Part shown: positions 33,784 through 46,250 of the stretch, piece after piece | Numbering within the stretch: the first letter of the stretch is position 1 | How the letters are laid out: every line of letters begins with the position of its first letter | Source of the DNA: Thalassia testudinum | Taxonomy: Eukaryota; Streptophyta; Magnoliopsida; Alismatales; Hydrocharitaceae | Assembly (NCBI GenBank): GCA_037157565.1 | Contig: JAZHRO010000050.1 | Span: 45,022,001 to 45,086,000, forward strand | Length of the DNA stretch: 64,000 bases | Direction: 5' to 3' | Position numbers and translations under genes: made by a program | Notes under the pieces: generated by a model | Told to the model about the DNA's origin: nothing | The model's input: only the letters and a program-made list of their open reading frames with translations | Databases searched by the model: none

Positions 33784-34496
33784 CCATGAAGCTAGGGCTT
33801 CTCAGGATTTGGCTTATCAGATTCAATTATTGAATAAAAACTTTGATAGGCTTTTAGCAAACCCCGGCATAAACCTACAAGCAGCCTCTATCTTTCAGGC
33901 TTCAAGAGAATGCTTCATTTGTCAAAGCACAATGCGCACCACTGCGGAGTGCCACCAGGCAAATCAATTCCCTGAGTTGATTCAGGCCGACTTGAATGTG
34001 GCCCAAGGTTTCCACCCACCTCCTCGCAATAACCCTTATTCCAATACCTATAATCCAGGGTGGCGGAACCATCCAAACTTCTCTTGGAAGCAAGGTGATG
34101 CTTCTAACTCAGGGAATACAAGACCCTTACCTCCCCAACCCATATACCAACCATCTTATGAAAACCCTCCTCAGAATAAGCCCTCTGAGATGGATGAACT
34201 TAAAGCCATGATAAAAATCATGCAAGAGCATCGGAATATGGTCATTCAATCTCAGAATAAGATGATTACTGATATGCAATCCCAAATTGGTCATCTTACT
34301 GAGGTAGTTAGGCAACGTGATCCAGGGAAGCTGCCTAGCTCTTCTGAGGAGAACCCTAAGGGCAAGGGGGTCGTATTCAGGGAGCACGCCCAAGCTGTGA
34401 CAGTACTGAGGAGTGGAAAGAAGATTGACAAGCCTGATAACACTCCTACAGTTACGTCTCAAAATTCCCCTTCTACACCCGACTCGACTTCCATCA
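33784..34496 (+). pseudogene. gag: B gag, 3' part, with a zinc-knuckle-like motif
   Basis: Continues the B gag after element A; open from 33809 to 34531 (240 codons), the last few codons being 3'-tract sequence. It has a knuckle-like CFICQSTMRTTAECH, which keeps three cysteines and a final histidine but lacks the standard CCHC spacing. NPYSNTYNPGWRNHPNFSW follows, then a Q/M-rich coiled segment (IKIMQEHRNMVIQSQNKM) and the Gag-tail motif AVTVLRSGKKIDKP. After about 25 more residues the sequence changes to a hairpin and polypurine tract, so protease and all of pol are missing. Confidence 0.82.
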
Positions 34497-34547
34497 CTTT
34501 TTACTTTTGCAAGGGACTAGCAAAAAACTAGGCATGGGGGCATTTTA
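34497..34547 (+). promoter_or_regulatory. Hairpin and polypurine tract of a C-type element
   Basis: TTTTGC (34505-34510) pairs with GCAAAA (34520-34525), then CTAGGCATGGGGGCATTTTA runs to the LTR at 34548. A 3' tract directly behind a gag tail shows that the middle of an element has been lost. Confidence 0.72.
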
Positions 34548-36053
34548 TGACACTGCAATTGTGGGCTAAGAAAATGCTGAAATGCCTAATTATTAAATTA
34601 ATATTTGTATATACATAGCATACTTGAATATATAAATAAATTAGCTTATAATTAAAGGTTTGCATGCATATTTATACATTCCATTATAGTAACATGCATT
34701 TCATACATTATTTGGGATAAATTGTATAAATAACCCAATTTTTTTTCCTTCCCACAGGATGCGCAACTCCTCAACGCGTCGCGTGTGCCTCTTCGCGCTT
34801 CCACCAGCGGCCAACAACAATTGCTTCAAACCACCCCATCTGTTGGAGAGGATCTCGGCGGAAGAAACAAACTCAGAAGAGTTAAAAGGAGGCACCGCCG
34901 GCCCCAAGGGTGAGGTTTTTCCCCTTCCTTTCAACTGTGAATGAGAGCATGCACCGTGGCCCTCTCAGTGTGCACAGGGGCGCCACTGCGAACCCCCTCA
35001 CCATGCAACCGCATCAGCCACCACACGCCCGCTTGCGTTCCATGTGCTACCCATGCGTTCAGCATTTTGCAACCTCGCAGTGTGCCATCACACCCAATTG
35101 CGTTCCAGCAAGCCACCCCTGCCCACTCCTCGTGCACCTAGAACAGGCGTGCGCACCAGCAATAGCGCACTCACCATGCGATGACTGCGCGCTTCTCGTG
35201 CACACGTAGCCACAGTATCTTCACTACGCGTCATCACCACCTCCACGCACACGCAGCCCACACATGAGGCCTCCGTTCGATGCGTTGTTGACTCCACCGC
35301 ACTCACCTTGACTCCATGAGTGTCGCCACATCATCAAAAAAGTCGACGGCAATCCCCGCGCACGCATAGAGGAACCCACCACCGATGACCTCTGTCTTCC
35401 CGTCCGGTGAACTCCGACCACACCTCAACGTAAGACCACCACCGTTGGAATGCCCTTCACGCCTTCAACCTTCACCGAGCTTTGCACGGCCATCTGTCCC
35501 TCCTCCTCCTCGCACACACAAAGGCTTCAAATGCCTTATTTTGCTACAGTGCACCCCCTATTAAAATTTACATTTGAATGCCATTTGAAGTGTGAGATTT
35601 TAAGTATTTGATTATTATACTCTGGTGGATTTGTAAGCATGCACTTATATTTCTGCATATTTGATTGGTTCTTGCTATACATGTCAATTCACATTGAAAC
35701 TTGATTCGTAGTTGCATGTAATTAAGAAGTACTTCCTTTGCCACTACACTTGCATTATTTAGAAATTTTGGAAGCTTGAACTTTGATGTGAAATTTATAT
35801 AAATAGTCCATAATTTTTCATAAAATTGCAAGTATATTCAGAGTAGCATATCTATTGATCCATTTGACGAATATTTCTATAAATATGATTGTTGCTTATC
35901 TGTGATTTATTGTAGTTGTTCCTCCCTGTGGATACGACATCCTTTTTGTTGTTTAAATTGAGATCTATTTTAATCTTTGATTGAGAAATTTCCATCACAT
36001 AAATTACAACGACATATCATTCTATTAACTTCTTAATTAAGCGAAATATTCAC
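34548..36053 (+). repeat. C-type LTR (about 1.5 kb) inside B
   Basis: Starts TGACACTGCAATTGTGGGC and ends near AAATATTCA. Related to C' (1691-6173); TATAAATA at 34725-34732. The flanking pentamers (TTTTA left, CATAT right) do not match, so this is not a simple solo-LTR insertion. It is either the 3' LTR of a C element fused to the B gag by deletion, or part of a chimeric element. The exact right end is uncertain. Confidence 0.6.
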
Positions 36054-37774
36054 ATATACTGGAAAGTGAAAATATGACTCCGATCAGTAATGCTAGGCAG
36101 GGTGATGTGAATTTTTCTACAATTGTTAGGGAGAATACACAATTTGAATCGTTGTTGGAATTGGACTTGACACCGACTAAGCCCTCATTGGACTTAATCA
36201 TTACCTTCTAACACCACAGACAATCCTTACACTCCCTAACCGATTCTTGGCTCAGGTCTCTACTCATTTACATTCTTTCTGGAGTATATATCAAGCCAGT
36301 ACATCCTTGGTTAGAATGGCAAGTTTGGATTGATGCTTGTACGTTTCCTCTCGCCATTCAAGGGTTTGAAATAATAATGTTTATATCTTTTAAAACCCAT
36401 CCTGCTTTGGAGGGTCCTTGTTATCCTCCACTTATTCCGTTTCGGGAGGTCCTTTTTCATATTACTTTTGTTATCCCTAGACCTCCCCATGTAGTCTACG
36501 AGGTTCTCTATTTTCATATCTCCTGGCAAGCATTTGGAATCACGTTGCATCATCAGCTCGCCAACATCCGTGGCTACCTGTTTTCTAGGCCCGCGTTGTT
36601 ATGCATATTTTTAGGGCCTAGCTTTTTCTGTCTGGAGCCAGACTTACAGGTTCCCTATAAGTCTGGCTGCTGACAGAAAATGCAGCGCTTGTTGGGAGGC
36701 AACCTAACATTCTGAATAACACCATCATTAGGTGATTTCCTTCCTTTCTTCCCCTATTTTAATTTTATAATGAGGCAATTGTTGGATTTAGGCATGGGGG
36801 GTGCATTTTAGGCAGTATTCATGCATTTAGGTTAAATGCATTAATAAAAAAAAAATTAAGCTGAATTGGTTAGTCCCTAGCAAAACATTTTTGTCATGGA
36901 GGTGTCATTAAAGATTTTTTTAACATTATTTCTTAAGTTTAGAATCCAGTACATTTACTTCACTTGCACGTAGACTGGGTAATGGATCTTTGAAGAAAAT
37001 CAATAAGCATTTTTAGTCTACTGAACCCTTGGACAGTTAATAGGAAGTCAGGCATATTATCTTCTAGTAGATCCATCTCATATTTGTGAGAAGAAAGTAG
37101 AGAGATTACTGGTGCACTAAGTCTAATGCATGGACTCTTAAGTTTTGGACAAATAGATGATGATACTTCAGAGTTAGGCATAGTTTTCGTTCTCTATTCC
37201 TATGTGCGTACATTGTGTGAATTCCTGAGAGTCACCAAATAAGGTAGATACATAGAGATTGAGTCTTAATAATGCTATGAGTATGGTGGATGGTTATGAT
37301 CATCCTTCATAGAGTCCTCGGCTGAAGGAGGGTAATAGTGTCAAAGGTCAGAAATACGCTTACCTTATCCATTCTTTCCCAGTGTCGAGAGTAGGCACTT
37401 CTATCAAATAAGCCACACAATATCCTCTTGACCATTATCATCCCTAATAATGCCTCATAAATAAAAGTCTGTGTCATGTTATATTGATTTATAAAGAAAG
37501 AAAAAGAAGGAAAAAAAGAAACAATTATAATAAAAAAAAAGAGAAAAAGAAGAAGAAGAGAAAAGAGAGAGAGAAAAGAAAAAGAAAAGAGTCCAAGTTT
37601 ATAATTTTATCTTCATGACGTTGTTTCTGAGGCATCAAAAACACCCATCGCGATCCAACAAATATGACCCATATCTACTTTTCAGTATTTCTGATCACCC
37701 GAATACTGGCTAAGGACTCTAGCTTAGTTGTAGAGTTATTAGGACTTTAATTGAAGTGTGAATGCCATGTGAGG
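36054..37774 (+). other. B 3' non-coding region, part 1
   Basis: No recognisable gene. The 98-codon frame at 36377-36673 matches no family I know. It contains a long hairpin (36624-36680), the post-pol hairpin GTTGGG-AGGCAA-CCTAAC (36691-36708), the internal polypurine-like motif (36772-36801), a GTCACCAAATAAGG block near 37230 shared with E and R1, and a purine-rich tract (37495-37595). Continues at 51965 beyond element E. Confidence 0.65.
36624..36680 (+). other. Long two-step hairpin
   Basis: TTTTCTGTC (36624-36632) pairs with GACAGAAAA (36672-36680), and AGCCAGACTTA (36636-36646) with TAAGTCTGGCT (36658-36668), all perfect; a 3-by-3 internal loop lies between and an 11-base loop caps it. 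Twenty base pairs without mismatch stand out in an otherwise decayed region. Confidence 0.75.
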
Positions 37775-40199
37775 TGATTACGCAGCAATCATAGGTCTTA
37801 GTTGACCTAAATTAGGCCAGGACTCAACAAAAGTTAGGGTAATTCATGCATGCATAAGCATTATCTGCATATTTACTTCTTTCTTTTAGCTATGTATAAA
37901 ATAATGATATAATGTGCTGATTAGGTGCATTATGTCAATTATAGGTAATAAGTCGAATCTGAAGCTAGATATGAAGCTAGATCAGGAATAAAGGGTGTTG
38001 CAACAGAGCTGGAGAAGAACACTTAGATTAGATGTAGTAGATAATAATGTAAGGGAGTTAAGGTATGCTACTCTATTAAGTAGGAAAAAGGAAGTAAAAT
38101 GTGAAGAACTTAGGTCTATCGTAGCCCTAGGATAGGCTAGAGACTTCCCCAAGCCTTAGCCACCCTTAGATTAGGTCACCGCACCCTAGGAAACCTTAAA
38201 ACCCTAATTCCAACCTTAATCTGGACGTCCAGATGAATTATACAACGTCCAGAACCCTTAGCTAACCCTCGCACACCTTAAACCCACTTCTGCAGTATTA
38301 TTGAACGTCCAGACACTTGGTTAAACATCCAATTTCTACAGAATACCCAAAATAGAACCCAAAATCCCTTCTGACTCTGATTAGACATCCAGACAATAAG
38401 TTTGGACTTCTGATTTTTTACTATAAGTTGTCTGGCACTTTTATTGGATGTCTAGAACTGCTCTCCAGTTCCTATTTTGAGATTCAAGCCTTGATCTTGG
38501 ATTTCTAGGTTCCTAAACCCAATTCCAACCCCATAGGAACCTAAATTAAGGTACCCTAGCCCTAGTACATCACCTCTAGACCTCCCTAAGGACCTAATTA
38601 GGTCCTCACTAAACCTAATTGACTTGGATCTTAGTCAATTCCATCAGCCTATTCAATTGGACTCATTGAGTCCAATTAAGCCCTGATCTCAGACACACTA
38701 TCCAATTAGACTTAGTGAGAGTCCAATTGACCTATACCTAACTTAATTGAGTTATTTTACTCTCAATTAAGTTTTCACACACCTAATTAAACTTGTATTA
38801 CTTTTAATTGCACTTTACCTTAGTGAATTAGGGTTTACAACCCTAATTTGAGACCTACCTTGACCTAAACCCACTAGAACCTAACCTAATCAACCTAGCC
38901 ACCTAAGTTTCGATTCACACACACCTACACACACCATCCATATGAAAATACCTAACCTAGAGTTCTCTAGAACTCTCTACCATGTGTTATCGCCTTGGTT
39001 GCTAAAATTAGCAACCAAGAGCCATTCAATTTTTAGATCCACATTTGGTGGATCTAAAAACCACCATCCATTCTCTCTGTCTCACTCTCCCATGAGCTCC
39101 CACCATAGGCCTCTCTAGAGAATTCTATAATTCTCTATAGAGCTTCCCTTAAGTCTATAAAAAGACATAAGGGGTGGCCATTTGCACCCATCCCATTCTT
39201 GGCACTCATCCATTTAGGTTAGCAACATCTCCACCTCCACTCCACCTCCACGAAGAGCACCACCATGGACACCACCATCCCCATGCCAGGATGCTGGATC
39301 ATCTCCCCAAACTCTCTCCAAGGGCTAGCCTAAGCACCATTGGCCGCCCCTCCTCCTCTCAGCCACTCAAAGGCCATTGGAGCCCACCTTCGAATGCCCT
39401 TCTTTTCTACTAGATTAGTAACTTAGCTCTTCATAATTTTACTGCTTTCATTTACTGCTTAGTAGTATAGCCCTTATTCTCCCCCAATGATGCCTCCGAA
39501 TGCCCTTCTTTTCTGCTAGATTAGTAACTTAGCTCTTCATAATTTTACTGCTTTCATTTACTGCTTAGTAGTGTAGCCCTTATTCTCCCCTAATGATGCA
39601 TGCAAAATCCCTCCATAGATTCCTGTATGCAATCATTTTTTGCTAGATAGATTTGTGTTTTTCAAGCTTTCCTCTACATTCCATGTTGCAAACATCCTTC
39701 AGAATGAATGAATAAAAGATAATTTTTTTTATACATATCTCTATGTTGGAAATCACCATGAGCTTATTAGTTGCCATCTATTTCCTGTGATTCAAGTGAC
39801 TTACTTTTCATTTATATATATATTGCAACAAGCATGTCGGTTCCAGAAAATATAGAAGATTTAACTATAAATGCATTTTCTGTAAACAACCACCACATCA
39901 CTAGAATTGTGCGCACTGAAACTCATACTTTTATATTCGTTATCTATCTAACACACGTGCATGTAATCAGAACTCACAATAGAAGTGGCAAAACTTTAAT
40001 CCGAAGATTGGAAACCGGCGTACGATTTTAAATAAGTAGAGTGATAAAAGATCAATTTCAAAAATAAACAAACGCCTCCCAGAGACGAACGACCGGGACT
40101 CAAAGTCTCATTATCTTTTTTTAAATATTTTTGTTTAATCATATTGCACACTATACCATGACGCTTTTCCTAGCAAAATTTATTCTACGATTGCAAACA
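37775..40199 (+). repeat. E 5' LTR (2425 bp)
   Basis: Contains at least six degenerate GGACGTCCAGA-like motifs (38220-38460), a CAATTGGACTC/GAGTCCAATT palindrome (38654-38677), a TATAAAAA box (39156-39163) and a 106-bp tandem duplication (39391-39496 and 39497-39602) that the 3' LTR lacks. Confidence 0.9.
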
Positions 40200-40201
40200 A
40201 A

Positions 40202-40224
40202 TGGTATCAGTGCTGGGGAGGCAA
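40202..40224 (+). promoter_or_regulatory. E primer-binding site (degenerate)
   Basis: TGGTATCAGTGCTGGGG then AGGCAA, two bases after the LTR, aligned with the tRNA-Asp site of A. Confidence 0.75.
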
Positions 40225-41726
40225 CGCCATTTTTTTTTATTTCGATCTTTTAAACCATCACTGACAAATCTTCCTCTACTCTATTTTTGGATGTGTAGGA
40301 CAACACAGGAGAAATGGGATTTGCGCACACAACGAGCGTGGAAAAAGAAATCAAGTGCACATCTCATCTTAGGCTAGGTTTTCTTCTGAACCGTAGGATT
40401 AGATTTTCTTCCAGCAATTTCTTCTGAAAAAAATAAAAAAACTCAAAAAAACCTATATTAGGTTTCTTTTCAAATCCTAGGTTAGTTTGAAAAAGCAAAA
40501 AAAAATATATATTTTTTTTTGAAAATCCGTTGGAAAAAAAATCCTTTTTGAAAAAAAAAATTGCAAAAGTTTTTGAAAAAAAAATATTTTTGGTGGAAAG
40601 TTTGGATATCAAACTCAAACACTCTTTAAAAGTTTCTCCACCATTCTCTGATTTTCGACTAGGGTTAAATGTCAATTTTAAAAATTTGATTGTTGAAAAA
40701 ATACTAAACAAAAAAATCTGAAATTTGGGCTAGACCTGCATTTTCAAACCATCTTTCAAGCTGCATCATTCTTTTAAAAATATTCCAAGCATAAAATTTT
40801 AAAAAATTTCTGAAGTTCAAGGGGGTCAGACTGACCTAGATTCGAGATTTTTCAAAATTCAAAAAGCAATTTTGAGCAACTCGCGAATCTGTTTTGACTA
40901 AAAATGATAGGGTTTGAAAGCTGATCTCATTGGCTTTATTTTCCATATTTTTTTGAATTTTTGAAAGTCATTTGATACTATTTGAAAGTGAATCATCGAC
41001 CAGGGGTTAAAATTCCATATCTGATCCCCTGACATTCAAAAATCTCTAGAAATTCAGTTGAAATAGCAAAAAATTCCAAAAAAATATTCTCTGAAAAGAT
41101 AATTGAAAAAGGAATATACTCGCCAAATTTCAATTTAATTGGATTTCAATTTTTATCAGAGAACTAATTGTATTTTTTGTGGTCTGCTGAAGAAGAAGAA
41201 AAAAAACAAAAAACCCTAAATTGCATGAACCTTAGGTTACACCTTTAGGGTTACAAGTTAGAGACCACTTTTGGGCTAGCGTAAACTTAGTCAAGTCTAG
41301 TACTTAGCCGGTGAGTTGGTCACCTTGTGGGCCACTCACCAAAAGCCCTAACTGAAGAAAAATGGGCTAAAAATCAAGTCTAAAACATGAAATAAACCCA
41401 AATTCGTTGTCGTACTACTTGGTGCGTTCAACCTCTTGGCTGGGTTAGCTAAGAGGAGGGAATCACTATAGTCGGTTGTACGACGAATTTTCTTCAGGAA
41501 TTAGAACTTAAAATGGAAAATGTGGCCATCTGATTCATAAGGACCATCTAATTAACAGGGCCTTAGCCTTGTCTGGCTTGGCTACACCAACCCAGGGGTT
41601 GGGTGGTGTATGCAAGGAAGGAGGTCACTTAGACCTCAATTGGTTGGACCTTGGGAGCCACTCCCAAGGAGGCGGGTCACCTCACCATAACCATCTTCTC
41701 CCCCCACTTCTACTCCCGTAGCCACA
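40225..41726 (+). other. E 5' leader
   Basis: AT-rich untranslated leader of 1.5 kb with long A and T runs (40430-40600). The frames here are low-complexity sequence; no gene. Confidence 0.6.
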
Positions 41727-43500
41727 ATGGCTAATCCTGGGCCTGGACCTAGACCAGGTCAGAATATTGATAATCTGGACTCGATGGCTCATCTGGAAGC
41801 CCGGGTGGTTGAATCTGAGGAGCGACATCGGTAGAGCATAGACAACATTTTGACGGCGCTTGACATGATGCAGCATGCACCGCGAGGAGAACAACTGTAG
41901 GATTTCTACGATCCAGCCGCACCAATCGTCGCACCTTTAGTCAAAATTCACGTAGGCGGAGACGCATTTGAGCTCAAGCCTAATGTGATCGGGTTGATTA
42001 GCACTCACTTCTACGGAAACTCAAGCGAAGATCCATTCCAGCACCTAGAGGACTTGAGTCGACTCGCAGAAACGATTCAACCCAGGAACATTGATCTTAC
42101 GATTGTTCTAATGAAGCTTTTCCCATTCTCTTTGAGGGACAAAGCTTCATACTGGTTCAAAACCATTGGGAAGCCAATTGGAACCTGGCCAGAATTATGA
42201 CGTGAAATCCTACAAAAGTTCTTCCCAATCGATCGAACAAACGTGATGAGGTACACAATCACGACTTTCTCCCAAGGAGCTGGGGAGAAGCTGCATGAAG
42301 CCTGGGACCGATTTCATTACCTTCTCCGGAAATGCCCGCACCATGGTATACCCAGATGGCACCTAGCTCAAATCTTTTACCATGGGCTGGAGGACACACA
42401 TCGATATATGGCCGATGCATCTAGTGGCGGGAATTTCCTCGCAAAAGATGAGAACAGCGCATTTGAGTTGTTCGAATCTTTGGCAGAGAACTCGATGAAT
42501 GCCGCGTCCATGAACCAGTTCCAGCAGCCTGGTCAGCAGCGGGTCGATGTCCAAGAAGGTCACACCAAGTCTATTCGAGCCAACATAGATATCATCGTCA
42601 AGCAGCTGGATAGAATAAACTTAATTGAGAAAAAGATTGACCAGATTAGTCAGGGTCAATCTGACATGAACTTTGCCACTTCAAGACCCTCCTATGCACC
42701 CCGAGCCCCTCCTACTCGAGTTAATCTACTCACTTGGGATGCACCTTCTCCTTATTTAGGAGATCCTGCATATCAGGATCCCATAAACAATCCAGATCTG
42801 TCACCTTACGACCAAGGTTACGCACCGCCCACAGATTATAACACATATCCCCTTGATGGATATACATCTCAAACATCTTCGGCCTACGAGGACGTCAGTG
42901 TTATCCAAGGATAAGGACGTAATAACCCGTATTCAGAGACATATAACCCTGGTTGGTGCCAACATCCGAACTTCTCTTGGTCTAGTAATTCACAGAGACC
43001 ACATCAAGATCCACACTACCAGACCAGGTAATATGGGAATGCGCAAAACACGTACCCTAGGCAGTAGCCATTCCCGCATCAGCAACAACCCCGTTCTTTA
43101 TACCAGCCACTGCACCAAGCTGCCAGTCACCCTCCAAAGTGGGCTGACCCTTTGGAGGCACTGAAAGAGGAGCTGCAAGAATCGATGAGGAAATCTACAC
43201 AGGATAGCTTGCAGATTATGAAGGTGATGGCTGACCAAATATAGACCATACAGAACACGCAAAACCAGCTGAGCCTTGCCCTCCCAACCCATCCCGAACC
43301 CACAATATGTGCAGAACCAAGGTGCCCTGCCTAGGTTTCAGGCATCGCAGGGACAGGCACACACCATATTACAGGCGCCTCCAGCACCACCTGGTTATGC
43401 TCAAGGCCAGCCGCCTTTGTAGAACCCTGCATACTCTGCCCCTTCCGCTCCCCCACCACCTCATGGATAGCAAGCCGATGCAAAAGCTGTCTCTTTGAGG
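41727..43500 (+). pseudogene. gag: E gag (inactivated)
   Basis: Starts MANPGPGPRPGQN at 41727 (CACAATGGC). The gag domain is clear: SEDPFQHLEDLSRLAE, FPFSLRDKASYWFKTIG, FFPIDRTNVMRY, HEAWDRFHYLLRKCPHHGIP, then GGNFLAKDENSAFELFES and NPYSETYNPGW. In-frame stops occur at 41832, 41898 and 42198 and several times after 42912. No zinc knuckle is seen between the coiled segment (IVKQLDRINLIEKKIDQIS) and NPGW. The tail is P/Q-rich and decays to about 43500. Same frame as much of the downstream pol. Confidence 0.85.
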
Positions 43501-44489
43501 AGAGGAAGACATTCGACCCACCACATAGGCAGGCAGGTCCTAATTTTTCTCACCCTTTGCTGCAGGCGGGTTCGACTCTTTCTTTATCTCAAGATCCACC
43601 TACGGTAGATAAGGGTAAGAGGCCACTTGACCCTGAGATTCCCATCCCTTTTCCTGAGGCTCTGACATGAAATGTAGTATGAAAAAAGGATACACAAAAT
43701 TTTGAGGACCTGAAGTCAATGTTCAAGGAAGTACATATTCAAGTCCCCCTCCTCGAGGTAATTAATCACATCCCTGTTGTCGCTAGGTTCTTTAAGGACT
43801 ATTGTACCCCGAAGCGACAACCTAGAATTGGACGACAGGTGGTACTATCAAAAGAAGCTAGCGCTGTGATTCTAGCTGACTTGCTGCCGAAAAAGAAAGA
43901 CCCTGGTACCCCACTTATATCCTGCTTCTTGCAGGACTCTCCATTTGATCGGGCCCTTCTAGATCTGGGTTTGTTCATCAACCTAACTCCCACTACTGTA
44001 TTTGATCAATTTCGATTTGGGTAGTTAAAGCCCACCTCGGTCACGATTCAGTTGGCTGATAGATCAGTAAATACACTGAGGAGGGTGGTTGAGAATGTGA
44101 TCGTAAAAGTCCACGGATTCTGCTTTCTTGTAGACTTTTTCATTCTCGATATGGAAGTTCCTCCTAATCTCCGAGATGCACCAATTATTTTGGGTCGCCC
44201 ATTTCTAGCAACAACCCGAGCAAACATTGATTGTGCATCAAGGTGTATGGAGATAGCCCTAGGTAATGAGCAACTTCAACTTGACATATTCAAGGCATCA
44301 AAGAATTTTGACTGTGATCCCATAGAGGAGGATGGTGAAAATGAAGATTCGACATACTGTGGTAACATTGAGCTCCTTTGCGATGACCCAATGTCTCATT
44401 CGTTTGCATTATCAGGGTTCTTGGACCTCGATCCACACGAGACTGAGACCACTGCACTACACATATCTCCTCGAGGATCGACTATTTAG
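43501..44489 (+). pseudogene. E protease region (inactivated)
   Basis: The open stretches 43719-44024 and 44052-44489 cover the upstream conserved block (FKEVHIQVPLLEVINHIPVV, FFKDYCTPKR) and the aspartic protease. The active site reads LLDLGLFIN where A has LLDLGASIN, so the conserved AS is lost. [16 protein letters not shown] closes the domain. A TAG at about 44022 follows FDQFRFG. A frameshift separates it from RT between about 44462 and 44720. Confidence 0.85.
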
Positions 44490-44722
44490 GGTGTGCTTTT
44501 GACCACAGCACCCCTGAATCTAGCTATCTTGATCTGCACACTACCGAATCTCCCCTGTTGTTGCAGGAAGACGTGACCACAACTAATGGGTTTCTCGTTA
44601 ATACAATCAGAACCGATTATTTCACAGGAAGTGAATCAGCAGGAATTCACGTGCATATGGATTAGCAGATTCCCACCCTCGAGTTTGCTCCTCCCACCCC
44701 CATTTTTTACTCTGACCCACCC

Positions 44723-46250
44723 GTGATTGAATTGAAGCCCTTACCTGACTCACTTAAGTATGTGTTCTTGGGTGAAAGTGAGACATACCCAGTCATTATT
44801 AATTCCCACTTAACCCAAGAACAGGAGCATCAATTGATTTCTACGCTACAAGACCACAGGGCTGCTTTAGGGTGGAGTATTGTTGATCTCTGCAGTATTC
44901 GCCCCTCATATTTCACTCATCACATTTACATGAATGAGGGGGTGAAACCTTCGAGACAACCTCAAAGACGGGTAAACCCGAATATGCTAGAGGTTGTTAA
45001 GAAGGAGATCATCAAATGGCTGGATGCAGGTATTGTATACCCAATTTCTGACAGCCAGTGGGTGAGTCCGATCCAGATAGTTTCCAAGAAAGCAAGACTC
45101 ACCATTGTGAAAAACGATAAGGGCGAATCCATCCTGACCCGCACTGCGACATCTTGGCAGGTCTGCATCGACTATAGGAAATTGAACATAGCTTACCCAG
45201 AAGGATCACTTTCCTTTGCATTTCATTGATCAGATCTTGGAACGGTTAGCCGAACGCAGCTTCTTTTGCTTTCTGGATGGATACTCCGGGTATAATCAAG
45301 TAGTGATTAGTTCGAAAGATCAAGACAAGACCACATTCACAAGCCCCTTTGGAACATTCGCTTTTAGGCTGATGCCCTTTGGCCTCTGCAACGCACCAGC
45401 AACATTTCAGCATTGTATGATGGCCATCTTCTCTGACATGATCGGGGACTATGTGGAGGTACTCATGGATGACTTCTCCATTTTCGGAGATGATCTCACG
45501 TCTTGTCTTGATAGCCTCACCAAGATCCTGAAATTGTGTATTGAGGTAAATCTAGTACTATCCTAGGAGAAAAGCCATTTCATGGTAAGGGATGGCATAG
45601 TACTAGGGCACAGGATCTCTATAAATGGACTCAAGGTTGATTGAGGTAAATCTAAGATTATTTCCCACTTACCGCCACCTAGCTCGGTCAAGCAGATCAA
45701 ATCATTCTTCGGTCATGTCGGCTTCTATTGGAGATATATACGCGATTTCTCGAAAATTGCACGACCTTTGAAGAATCTCCTTGTGGTTGATGCCCCATTT
45801 GAATTCGACACCTCATGTCTCAGCACCTTCGAGACTTTACGAAGTGCTATCTCTGATTCCCAGATTCTCCAACCACCCGACTGGTCGCTTGATTTCGAGA
45901 TGATGTGCGATGCTTCTGACTTTGCCGTCGGTGCTGTTTTAGGCTAGCGTTGGGAAAAACAACCCTTTATCATATACTATGCCAGCAAGACGCTGAATGA
46001 GGCTTAGCACAATTATACTGTCACTGAAAAAGAATTGCTAGCAGTAGTATTCGGGTTGGAGAAATTCAGATCTTACTTATTAGGGTCCAAAGTCATCATT
46101 TTCACTGACCACTCCACCCTCCGGCATTTGTTGGCACAGAAGGATGCCAAACGATGTCTCATCAGTTGGATCCTTCTATTGCAGGAATTTGATATTGAAA
46201 TCCGTGACAAAGTCAGAAAGTAGAATGTTGTGGCGGATCACCTATCCAGA
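44723..46250 (+). pseudogene. E reverse transcriptase and RNase H (inactivated)
   Basis: RT begins in a shifted frame (44723-45229) with SQWVSPIQIVSKKARL and WQVCIDYRKLN, shifts back near 45195, then continues with [30 protein letters not shown] and LMDD (FMDD in A). Stops include 45564 (tryptophan expected), 45945 (VLGQ in A), 46005 (EAQ in A) and 46221 (KQNVV in A). RNase H has [43 protein letters not shown] and VADHLSRL, so its acidic residues are kept between the stops. Confidence 0.88.

Noticed and set aside
36377..36673. 98-codon frame after the C LTR as a possible env-like remnant
   Set aside because: No convincing signal peptide or fusion/transmembrane pattern, no family motif, and its 3' part overlaps the long hairpin.
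39174..39413. Histidine-rich 79-codon frame found twice (also 51024-51266)
   Set aside because: The two copies are the two LTRs of element E; the similarity is LTR identity, not gene duplication.
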